DNA from: Cliona cf. orientalis
Taxonomy: Eukaryota > Porifera > Demospongiae > Clionaida > Clionaidae
Direction of reading: 5' to 3'
Length of the DNA stretch: 64,000 nucleotides
Assembly (NCBI GenBank): GCA_963930775.1
Contig: OZ005700.1
Location: 9,186,609 to 9,250,608 of the forward strand
The position numbers and the translations under genes were made by a program. The notes under the pieces are model-generated. The model made no database searches, was not told where the DNA came from, and saw nothing but the letters and a program-made list of their open reading frames with translations. Within the stretch, counting starts at the first letter, position 1; each line of letters opens with the position of its first letter. Shown here in pieces: positions 43,801 to 55,700 of this stretch.

Positions 43801-45237
43801 GATTGCCACTGTATGTGTGTGTGGGGGGGGGGGGGGGGGGATATCTATCAATTGAACTATCACCTTTATTAATCAATTATCTGAAGCCTTTTCTCTCTCC
43901 TTCTCTCTCCAGCTTTCCCTCTCCTTCCCCGATGCCTCACTTCAGTCAGCGTCTGATTCTTCTTCATTTCAACGAATCACACGAAAGAATGCTCATCGGA
44001 TGAACTTTGACCCCATAGCTGTCCTTAATGGAGGTGTGGCTGAGATGGTGCTAAAGTTTGCCCCTCCCCCTGGCTGTCATTGGACGGAGGACGCCCCCAG
44101 CGCTTGGCAGGTCATACCAAATGGTGAGTCTATCAAAACTGAAGCTCTCAAGATGCTTAGCGTGACGTATGCCACACACCCTGACTACATAATTGGATTA
44201 CCATGCTCATTTGGTATGTTTGCAGATGCAGTGACCGTTAACCCTGCAGCTGGAAGTCTGGTGGAGAGGTCAGAGGTCAGTCTGTCGCTCACCCCACACT
44301 TTCCAGAGGGTGGGAGCAGTTTGAGTGTTGAGGTGAGAGAGCTAGCTTAGCGGTACTGCTATCTCCATGTTGGGCCTGTGTCACTGGAGCCAGTGCCATG
44401 GCAACTGATGGGGGGTACATGTGTATCAGTGGATTGATGTGGTGGTAGAACATGGCACACACCTGGACCTCTGTGTGGCTGTTCCCAGGTGGCAGCACTG
44501 AGGGAAGCTCACATGCTGGAATGCTCCCACAAAGGTCACTAGCCACTTCCCCGCCACCCACTCACACTGATACGCACATGTCCTGTTTGCCCTAACCATT
44601 GATTGATGTAGTCTTTACATGTTCCACTAAAGGCTGTGTGTTTGGTGGGTGTGGCTATCTAGTCTGCCAGCAGGGATGATTATTTAGTTAATCAGTTGAT
44701 TAGTATTGGTTAAGAGATTGGAACAGGATACTAGAAACACTGCTGCTGCCCACGACAGCTTTAGCTAGTTTACCACAGTGAGCTTCGGAGATGTATTGGT
44801 TTCCGATGATTCAATTTGCGCTGGCCCACTCCCTTGTCCCTTCCAACTCACTGATACGGTTAGTGTGAATATTTCAGCAGGCATCCACACGTGGGTACCT
44901 GCCTCTCCCCACGCTCAGCGTTCATACCTGTCACATGTACACCCTCTACCCACCCTCTCCCAGTCAGCCGTCTGCTCTCACAGTAGCTGGTTGGTTGAAA
45001 CTAAGATAATAACTTACTAATCTCGTTTCTCAATCTTTTATTAGCTGTGATCGTATGATTATAGCAAATCTTTATGCACCTCTGCTGTAGGTTGAGGCAG
45101 CTCTGTACTTCTGCGAGGAGTCGGGGATTTGCCACATGCAAGGGGCAGTGTTCAACATTCCATTGGTCCAGAGTACGTCATGTGATAGTCATGTGACCAC
45201 CTCTCTATCGTTTATCCCTGAACTCCCTAAATCATGA
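40836..45237 (+). CDS. NHLRC2: NHLRC2, thioredoxin-like/NHL-repeat protein
   Basis: About ten exons, from [20 protein letters not shown] at 40836 to SFIPELPKS at 45237. The thioredoxin-like domain has [20 protein letters not shown] with the CCINC motif, then [20 protein letters not shown] and [12 protein letters not shown] blades follow: [100 protein letters not shown] and [21 protein letters not shown] beta-rich C-terminal domain ends with [12 protein letters not shown]. This is the full NHLRC2 layout, about 700 residues. In human NHLRC2 is needed for cell survival and its loss causes FINCA disease; its biochemical role is not settled. Two introns (43371-43910 and 44341-45090) are longer than average and contain no exon I can support. 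Confidence 0.95.
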
Positions 45238-47320
45238 TAATTATCATCGATTCAACAATCAAACTACATCCTGAGTAGGTCATTATTTAATTTGTGGTAG
45301 TGATTCTATTTGTACATTGTGTGGTGCTCAGCAGTTTCTTAGAAGAATATCGAGCTAATTTCAATCACGGACGTATCTTGTTGCAGCTCACCTTCTAATG
45401 ACTTTATTATGTCACTGCAGTTGCTAGGCTCTGGTTTCAATAATTAAGAGCATATCTTATCAGAGCTCCTTAGGTAGTCACCACAAGCATTCACTGTATG
45501 CAAACACACCTAACTCTCCCATGTGCCCGCACCATCCGACTGCAGCTATGCATGGGAGTACAAAAGCCCATTCTAAGTCATGCATGCGTTTCTCTGTGAG
45601 AGGGTTGGCATTAACCGTGCAGCGGTAGAGTCAGTCACATGTAGTCTAGAGGCTGTCCCATGCTGACATAATGTATCAGTCTCCCAAAGGACCAGCCTGT
45701 GTTTCAAGAGCTGACTTCTGAGTCAGTCATGGGTTGTCATGGATAAGCAACTTCTGGAGCTCTCACTGTAACATGATCCAGCCATGTTTACATGATGCTG
45801 GGGAGTCGAGTTGCTTTGAGAGTGATACTGCAGGAAGCTTAGGCCTTAGGCAGGAACTGGATCCAAACAGATGCAGACTACATGACATGTACAGCCTATT
45901 GGTTAAATTAAGAACATCCCCTGATTAGATATGATCCATGGCATGGCAGATCATATAATAACTGATGGTTGCAACAAGTGCATTGTTCAGTGCAGTACTC
46001 TAAGGGAACTGGGTGGTTCTGCTGTCTAGACCGGCAATGCAAGGTGCTGGGATATCCTATGGCACAGGAATGAAATCTTATGAAGTTTGCTTTGCTACAA
46101 ATTGTCACTAAGGTCACTCCCTTGCAAGCATGCACCCTTGACACTGCTGGGCAATACTGTCTTAATATAATATATTGCATATGCTGAAATTAAATGTGAA
46201 TGCCTTTGAATCAATTTCTGGTCTGTATCTTGAGTTTAGAGCCATACTGCAGCTAGCTTGGCAGAGCTCCTGGAAAGATTATCAAGCACTGAAAAAAAAC
46301 GACGTGGAATGTGATTATCAGTTCCTCAGCTCTGGCATGTGGGATAATCATGTTGACATCAACGACAACACACTTTTGGTCAGCCCTTTTTTCACAGCAA
46401 ACAAAAACCCACTAACAGCCAAAAGCCTAGCTGGGTGTAGATACAGTGCAGTCTAACTGTCTTAGTCCATTAGAATAGCTGAGGTTGAAAAGCATCTCCA
46501 ATAGGAGAAGTCTTAGTCTGACTGCCGACCTAGGAGGAAAGCCAGGAGGAAGGGAAGCTCTAGAGGTACTATACACTGCAAGAAGTCCCTTAGTCATTGA
46601 TGCATGACACTAAGTGATACATAATATAAAACTAGTTGTGAGAGGTAGTGAAGCAAAGTGCTGTATTCTACTGGCAGTTCACGGACTGTAAGTCAGTTCC
46701 TCCTTGGCAGCTCATAGTATAAAGTAGTATGCTCTACGTGTAGTCTACAGTCAGTTAAGATAGCAGACACCAACCGGTAGCTATAGTGCTCTGCTGAGTC
46801 TACTCTGATAAGGAGAGAGAAATCAAGAATCAAGATATAGTAATCTATAGACTATCTGTTCGGACCATCTATTTAGACTATTAAACACCTAGTGTGTGTA
46901 TTGGTACTCTACCTTCAATTTTTGGAGGCTACACAATATAAATCTCTTCTCAGTGTGGCCGGCATCTTCACCAATAATTGAATTCAGCTGGTAAGTTTAC
47001 ATACAATAATAATCATAATTAATTTTGATCACAATGAGTGTAGGAGTACTGTACGTATAGCTAAGCTTAAAATCTTGTAATTCTGTCAACCATTTCAGAC
47101 TAGCTCGGTAGATCCTGGTCAGCTAGTTAAGTTAGCAACACAGGCATGCGCATTAGCGCACGTAAACCACACCCACCAACGAGCCACGCCCCCATAACCT
47201 TTCTTTCGCCCACGCAGGTTGTTGTTTGCTGTTGTCACACCAGGAGACGCCCGCAACCATTTTCATTGATCACCTTCGAGCCGTCATACTTTATCCGGTC
47301 AAATTCCAATCATTCCCGAG
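45238..47320. other. 2.1-kb gene-free region before the PDZ-ligand gene
   Basis: No coding exon was supported on either strand. The sequence is mostly non-repetitive, with scattered GCATGC-type words. The right end (about 46900-47320) should hold the promoter and 5' leader of the downstream gene; the left end contains the NHLRC2 3' UTR. A GC-richer patch begins near 47140. Confidence 0.5.
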
Positions 47321-49724
47321 ATGCCTCACGAGCGAGAGCGCTCAGGCCGCACCTATTTTAGTGAATTCACCGCCCCGTCTGCATTTCTATCGGTAGGCAG
47401 AATCCAGCGAGCGAAGTCCAACGAGCACTTGCCAAGGTTTTGCAAGTCCAAACAAACAAAGTCGAGTTTATTTAGTCCCGACTACTTCCAGCTTCAGCCG
47501 ACGAAAGCTAAATCGACGCAGGATCTTAGAAAAGACGATCGCAAGTCTGCAAAGTTCGCTGCGAGCCAGATATACATAACTGTAGAAGAACCGGACGCCT
47601 CACTTCGGCTAGAATTCGAGCGGGAGCTTGAAGAGGAGCTGCAAAAGCTACTGAAGAGATCGTGCTACAACACAGTAACCGTACCTTCGTCCGTCAAGTT
47701 TTCTGTGACTGGCGATTCACCGAACAAGCAACCGCAGCTGGCATTCACGTCTCCCAGCCATAGCAGCTGTAGGAACAGCGTAATGTCGCGACCGAGATCA
47801 CCGAAATCCAAGGATCCTCAGCAGTTGGAGGGACTGGAGAAGCTGCTCCATAACATCAGACAACAGCTGGTGAGTACTACGTACCAATACCGTACCGCTG
47901 CGTGAACATGCATGACACATTTGGAGGCGTTTACTACTGACAGGGCTGATGTTGTTTCTACAAGCTGCAAAGTGCGCATGTTTATTGTGCTGCAATATTA
48001 TCCAGATGTGGTGCAATTTGCTACTGCAAAGGGTTATCTTATGCAAATTATACCATAATTTCACTGCAAGCTAGCTTATCTCAGTCACAATACTGCTTGC
48101 TCTATTTCTAGTGAGCAGCTGTCCTCGATAATATGTGGTGGGCCCTCAGCATCCCTTATGCTACAGATCAAAGGAGAGATAATCTTGTTAGTAGGTTTTG
48201 TGGCGTGTGCTGAGCATGGGTGCTGGGGAGCTCAGGGGCTGTGGCCCTCCAGGAGAGGGCGGCTAATCAAGTTTTGGCTCTGATTTCTGATACCTCTCCT
48301 GATCCTCTTAGTGGATGACCAATAATTAGCGATTGTGGGGGTAGATCTTTGCACGAAGAGGAAAGAGCTCTTATGAGTTTACCCATGATCTGATGGTGAT
48401 TTAATAGAGAGGACATATCTCTCACCTCACATAATGTAATTCTTTCTGAATTAGCAATGATTAACCCCCCTCTCTCTCTTGTCACATGTAGAACCAGCTC
48501 AGTGATGAGCGAACTCAAATGGAACAGAGAATGGATGATGTCGTTAATGGGATCCAAGAGGCACAGACTCAGTACCACAACCAACTCCGAAACTATTACC
48601 AGGGCAGAAAGAGAGGCCAGAAACACAGTCCCCCCACTCCCAACTCTCTACGACGAGTGCACAGCTCTGGTGAAAAATACACGCACTCTGCATGGCTGAT
48701 CCCTCAGCCATCGGACACCTCCCTAGATGTCCCGGATGGGCCAGATGGGCCTCCTTCCGACAGAAAGGAGCCTGTGACTACATTCAGTGAAAGCTCTCAG
48801 TGCAGCCTGGACGATTACAACATGAAGGAATCAAACGTTGATAGTGCATATGGTGGCAGCTGCTCCACACGAGGTCGTCGAAGTGACTCCTTTTCATCGA
48901 TAGAGACTCGTTCTCGTTCCTCCAGCCTGAACATCGGGGGAAGCTTGAGCCAGAGCAACGAAGTCTTTGGCCACTGGATGTCAAACTCTACCATCCCTGA
49001 GCTTCCCGAGTCCCCCCGCCCTTCACAACCGTGCAACAGCTCCTCCCTCTCCCAGGACAGCTTCATGCAGAGCATGCCATCTCTCAGCTACCACTCCTAC
49101 ACCACTCCCAACAGACACGGTCGCCCAGCCTCCCCCCTCTCAACGTCCGTCCACATGCAACGAAGCTACTCCACTTCAACTCCAAAGAATAATGCAGTGA
49201 AGCCTCCCTCAAGCCCCAAGATGATGAGGCTGAAACCACCACTCAAGGCGACATCTAGCCCCGACGTGTCAAGGAAAGGTGTTCCAGCAAAGTCAGACCG
49301 ACACCAGCTCAAGACGCATCGCTCCTACCACCACAACTCACTGCCAGACAGTGTAATGAATAGCGTGATAGCAGAAGACAGTCAGAGCCTCACTGACAGC
49401 CTCTCACAGATCAGTACCTGCACTGAAGATGGATCACCAAAACAGACTGGCAGTACGATCATTGTTCGAAGGAGCTCTCTCACAGGACAGCTTGAACACA
49501 TACGGAAACCAAGGGTAGCTACTGTGAAGAGAAACTCAAGTTTTGACGTCTCTAAAGACTATTCCACCCAGCTCGGTGCGACACGGTCCCGGGCAGCAAG
49601 CGTCTATGCAGGAATGACTAACCAGACCCTTCCCAAAGAGTTCAAGGTTCTGAACAGAGGCATTCGAAGGAGAAGAACTTCTCGACCAATCATCCTCAAC
49701 ACGAGCGTGGAGACAACAGTCTAG
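47321..49724 (+). CDS. Unknown Ser-rich scaffold-like protein with C-terminal PDZ ligand
   Basis: Two exons, 47321-47869 and 48492-49724, join in phase 0 (IRQQL-NQLSDER). The product is about 594 residues starting MPHERERSGRTYFSEFTAPS. Residues about 90-115 (LRLEFERELEEELQKLLKRS) and the exon junction (LEGLEKLLHNIRQQL then MEQRMDDVVNGIQEAQTQYH) predict coiled coils. The rest is Ser/Pro/Thr-rich, with many basophilic RRSS and RSxS sites. The last residues are SVETTV, a class I PDZ-binding motif (T-x-V at the end). This suggests a cortical or junctional scaffold partner. I recognise no known family. It sits alone between two gene-free regions of 2.1 and 2.5 kb. Confidence 0.8.
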
Positions 49725-52230
49725 GGAGCTGCCGAAACAAACAACTCCCATAATTGAACTGGTTGCCATAGCACCTTGTTTATCACATGTATCTGATTAT
49801 TGGCTGTGCCAATCAGCACCCCTCTCTCCTGCTACTCTTGCGCAAGTGGCCATTCATTGTCACTGAACATTTTGGTCATTTGTGTGTGTTTATTGGAAGA
49901 GGTTCCGCCCATTATGTTCCATGTTCACTTTCATTTGTACTTCATATTATTGTCACAAAGCTGTAACAAACAACCTCTTCTCAATGTTGTGTGTATTATT
50001 ATAGTATGTGCATAATAACTATTACGATGGCTTCATACTGGTGCAGATGTCCATCATGATTTTTAACACTCCATGAAACTATTTCCAATGAAAATCACGA
50101 CATACCATTCTCTCTGATCTGTGATGAGGCACTACAGCCTGCGCTGCTACTGCTGCTACTGCTACTGCATGCATAATGACCTGCATGCCATGGATCATGT
50201 TACAATACTCTCACAGTTCACTAAGTCAAAGCATGTGGACATTTGTTTAGAAATAGCCAAAGTTAGATTCTCTGCTAATCACAATCCAACAGGCCAATGA
50301 GCTACTGACCATTTGTAGGCAGAGCCAAGCATGGCCATAGTAGTATTATAGGCTATGTAGCTATAGGAGAGCATGACTCTAATTAAGCCACTAATTGCCA
50401 GCTCCAAATGATATCCTAACAAGCAGCACTGCCTGCTCCATTTTCCCTTGTATGTTCATAGCTAGCTAGCAAGGTCGGGAGGCCATGACAAAGGATGCTT
50501 TTATGTCGTGAGCTGGCCATTCACTGTGAGTAGGTTTGTTTTGAAACATGCTGGTAGGAGAATTAGTGACAGGAATGACTGAACAGTCACCTACAAATGC
50601 CTCTGTATACAACATCATCATTGGGAGCTCCTTATGGACTGTGGGAAGACATTAGTGGAGCAGTGTGGGAGAATGGGAATTAGAACAAAGGGGAGCTGGG
50701 ATGAGTGTGTAGAAACATCCCTACATCCTGTCAGAACTGACCACAGGTCAGTGGATGAGTAGTAAATATGATCACTTTTAGCAAAAACCACTTCCTGCCA
50801 TTTCAAACACAATTCTCCCTTTGCCACTGATCATCCTATAGCCTTTGACTGGTGTGATGCTGATTCAACAGCCTTTGACACTGGGGTGATGCAAGCCACT
50901 AGAGCTTTGATAACTGTAATATCATCATCAAAATTAATCCATCTTGAAATCTAGAATAGGGTTATTAAGTGCTAGGATTGGTTGGGAGTAGGGGCATGGC
51001 CAGGGTAACCATAGCTCCCTCCATCAGGAAACAGAGGACATCTCAAAAAGACAAACAGAGAATGAGAGAGGAAGAGAGCATTGTTATGGTGAGGGAAAAC
51101 CTTGGACGGTGTTGGTTTCATGTGTGAAGGAGTTGCCAGCACTGTTGTAGAGCTGCACTGAAAAACAACCGCTCAAAAATCCCAGGGATTCACTGGCAGA
51201 GAGAGAGAGAAATGGTTTCCTATACGAATAAACACTGGCAACGCTAAGCAGCCTGTCCATATTTGGTCAAATTGCAATTCAGTGTTCACTGTATCAATGT
51301 CTGCATGTGTTGGTGCAGTTGAGCAACTTTAGGTTGAGCCAAGGAGATTGCCACTAAGTCTAGCTACCGGGTACCATGCAGGCAGGATGATCATCACAGC
51401 CGCCACTGCCGCCACTGCAGCCAGTTCTACAATTAGGAAGGGCACTAGCAAGCAAGCACTGTAACATAACCTAATCATGCTGAGAGGCCGGCAGGATGGA
51501 TGGTGCTTAAACAGTCAGCCAGCCATGATTCTCTCTACTTTGCCAATAATCTACAATTTGTTAAGTTGATGGAAGGAAGGGAGGGAGGGGGAAGGAGGGT
51601 AGCCTCACCACTGCTCCACTTCCAAGGATTGATAGGAAACGCTGTTAGCAGTAGCCACAACAGACTAGAGAAACACAGTGAGATAAGTATACATCTCCCA
51701 CATACCCCAGCACAGCTCCAGTCAGGTAGACCCACAGGATAGCAACCAACTGGTAGGGATGCATTGTCGATGAATGAACTATGATTGAGCAGTGCCGGGT
51801 CACTAGAGCAGTGCCTACAGTATACATGTAGCCAGTAGGTCACCACACGCAGTGGCAGGGTATGGCTGCCCCTCCAGGTCAGGTGACGGCTAGTGATATC
51901 ACAGGGCGAGGGCTAGTTAAGTTAGAGTGGAGACAACTGGTCTAAAAAGTGAAGCTGAGTTGGGAAGGGGGAGAGGGGGGGGGGAGGTGGAGGGTAAGGT
52001 TCAGACTTGTAATGTCCTATAAAGTCATCACAATAATTTCCTGACTACTTTCACTATCTGTAACCGACAATGACATAAATAACTATTACTAACTATTGCT
52101 GACCATTACATCATGTTCCTCTATGAGGCTCCTCCTACAATATTATACGAAAACTATAAATATCACACATGATACTATAAATACCAAGACTAGTGTGGTT
52201 GTATAGCCCCCCATTGAGTGAGTGCTGTGT
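49725..52230. other. 2.5-kb gene-free region after the PDZ-ligand gene
   Basis: No coding exon was supported. The first 300 bp look like the 3' UTR of the preceding gene, with GTTGTGTGTATTATTATAG-type AT-rich sequence near 49980. The rest is largely non-repetitive, with a purine-rich GGAGGG tract near 51570-51600 and GGGGAGAGG near 51968. The right end holds the iPGM 3' UTR. Confidence 0.5.
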
Positions 52231-52679
52231 CTATTTCTTCTCGAGGAGTGACTGTCCTGACATCTCCTTGGGGATGTCGAGGCCCATCAGATCAAGGATG
52301 GTTGGGGCAACGTCAGATAGACCAGGGTCATGTGACAACTGACGATACTTACGATTGCCAGGGTTGTGCATTGCAAATGGAACTGCATGAGAGTGTGTGT
52401 GTGTGTTGGTGTGTGTTGGTGGAGATGATTATCTTTGAGAAGTCAGTACAAATGGGTTAAATTACAAAGATTATTTTCTTTGTTTTGGTGAATCAACTTG
52501 TGCTGGCTTTTGGCAGCAAATGACATAGATTGGCACAAACAAAACCAAAAACATTGTCAACAAATAGAAAAGACATTTTTAATAGATTCAACATTTATTA
52601 CACGCCAAAGCGCTTTATATGCACAAATGACTATGACCAGGAAGATATGCTCAGTTAGACATTTCCCCTGCTATCCTTG

Positions 52680-52712
<33 letters not shown>

Positions 52713-55700
52713 AACAGTGGATCCCCTGGCCTGGTGGTGCTGACTGTACAGCAGCTGAGGCTATGGGCTGGGAGAGAGTCAGTGACAATGAAGTTATGAT
52801 GGCTTTGAAGTCCAGCAGTCAGGCAGGGCTGCTATATATGGCTAGGGAAGGGCAGCCCCCTAGTGTAGTATAGTATAGTATACTTCATAGTGTGCTGGCA
52901 AATATGGCCAGGGAAACCATTCATAAGGTCATCGATTTTCAACAAATTTGCAGATCCACCCACTATGCAACATAGATAGGCCCAGCAGCCAATAATAGAG
53001 TACAGTAGGCATTAATTTTTGCCAGCCTGAGCTGCAGAGAGCTGGAGTAGGGCAGACTACAGACATCAGCTACACCACATGAAAGGTCCCCCCAGGGCAT
53101 CAGTGCAACAAGCCAGACCAAGGTACAGATAAGGTATGGCAATTTGACAATGGCTGACACTTGTAAAGGTAGCAGAGGGCAGATGACAGAGGTGATTGAT
53201 CCAGGCAGTCCAGGAATGAGGAATCAACAATCTACTAATTACCCACTCCCACTGCCCACCACTGCAGCCCACTTTCCTGGAACAATAGTTACAGAGCATC
53301 ACATTTTAGGGAAACTAGCACTGACGATGAGAAACATCGTCAGCACAGCACTGACCTGCACAGGAATGGTAGCTCGTTGTGTTGAGAGGAGGTTGATGTG
53401 TATGCATGTACTAGAGAGAGTGGGTGTCTCTCTCTCTCCCAGCATCTGCTGACGTGTGTGCCTACGTAACAGCACTACTGCAAATCTGTCTGCCGGTCGG
53501 TCGGTCGGGAAGGAAGGAAGGGTGAGGGCAAGTATTGTCTTCAAGTAACTCAACCCTCAGTTATGCCTACCTACCAATTAACCAATTACACTAGTGTAGT
53601 AAGACAGCGCTGGAGCCTTAATTAGTTCCCTCTAGGGCGGATGTAATAAATCTTACAATTATTCCAGCTCCCACCTAGTTTCCCAGGAACAGAGGGTGGG
53701 CAGCCAGCACTTGCTTGGCATACCAAAACAAAATAATTCACTTCCTTAACATTTGCACAGCATCAGAATAATTAATTTAAAAAAAAACCATAGAGGTACA
53801 TGTAGAGTTCATTTGAGGTCTCCAGTGCCGTTCCCGACTGGTACACTCACCCGATGGAATGACTAGCTTGCACATTCTGTTGCTGCTGGAGAGCTAATCA
53901 ATATACCAGTCTCAAAACTAACCTCACCTCTGTCTAACTCACCTCTCTCTATCTCTCCTCTCTTTTCACTAAACTGTTTAAGGGACGTGTTTGAGTGCAC
54001 ACAGAATCAGGGCAAATGATTGCATGTTTATTTGTGTGTTGGTGCACCCCACAGACTATACCACCTCACCGGACAATACCACTGACCCGCACATTCAGCT
54101 AAACATTAAGCATCTCCTATATGAACCATTGTGGATTGAAACAAGGTGCATTCTACTAAAAGTTGAAAGCATGCATGTATGAGCTAGATACTTGAAACAG
54201 CAATAGGGTACAAGGAGACATAGCCAACCCTAGATAATGGACAGATAATCAGATATTGCCAATAGAAGGCTGAGCAAGCTGTGTAGCCAAGAGTACATTA
54301 GCGTAGCTGACATGAACCACAGTTGAAGGCGTGTCAGTGAGCATGCATATGCTGAAACATGGGAAGGCCTTTGGAGCTAGTGGCGCTGCCATGGCAAGGC
54401 TGTAGCCAACAAGAGGGCTAGGGGAATGTACAGAACCATCCATCAGGCAGAAGGCAAGAGGTGTAGCGTACATTTCCCGAGAGTGTACTTTGAGCATGCA
54501 TCACCGTAGAAACAGTGGTACAGCACCTACCACACCCTCCCTGGGGAAACAAGAGAGAGCAGAGATGGAGGGTGCTAACAACCGAGACATGTAAAGCAGC
54601 TAAGAAACACAAACTAAAGAGAGGAACTCAAGTGACCTTTTGGACCTTCACTGCAGAGCGCAGTTCCTCTAGGGGGAGGATGGAGAGTATTGACACTAAT
54701 AGCAATGTTGACAACACACTAATCAGTGCATCAAGGACTAAGAATGACTTAATGCATATTAATCCAGCAGTGGTTGGTCAGTTGCTATGCCTGGATTATG
54801 ACACCTCTCGGAGTGTTAAATAGAGTGGAGGTATGTCACCAATCCACAGCCCCAGCCTGCTAAACTGATAAACACTTCACAAAGAGAACAGCCACTGAAA
54901 GAGAGAGAGAGTAGAGAGGGGGACAACATCAACACAGCCATCCACACAAACAGACAGAGACTATTTGACTTGAAGCACTGAATGACATGATCAAAAGAAT
55001 GTGTGGTCCACCGCCGCTGCATATTATGAACATTCCTGAATAGACAAACAGCTTTCATCTCTATAGGCAGGCCACCATATTCACAGCCACTAGGGAAAAT
55101 TAAACATGGCCTGGGCATAGCACATGACGTGTAGGCTGCAATACCCACAGCACAGCAGAGCACCAACCACCAGACCCAGCCAACTAGCTAGAGCTGATGA
55201 CACAATCGAGAGAATCCAAATTAGCCAATGTTCCCAGTGGAAGTATGGAGCACTGCTAGAATTCATGAACCATGTTGACATTCATGTCCCTTCACGGCTC
55301 ATTGGGCCTCACTGGGCCACGCAGGCCGTACAGGTACGCAGGCAGGGAGGGAGGCAGGGAGGGAGGGAAAGGAGAAATAGAGATTGGTGAACATCAATAC
55401 ACAGAGTCAGATGGTATGGCCTGCACTAACAAGAATGCACTTAAAATGGCAATATTAGTGTCATCTACACAGATCTGGTGTTTTTCTACCACCAACGCTC
55501 AATTCTTTAAGATAATATTTATCACTGAGCTAAAAATGTATTTATCACTGCATGTTGATGGCTAAAAGTAAACAGAGAGCAGTTTGTCAGTGGTGGGTGG
55601 TGTTGATCCATTCCTACTCACATTCAAGCAGAATTACATAATCACTGTCCCCTGCTCCCCCCACGACTCCCCATGCCCCCCACTGATTTCTCCAAGGAAA

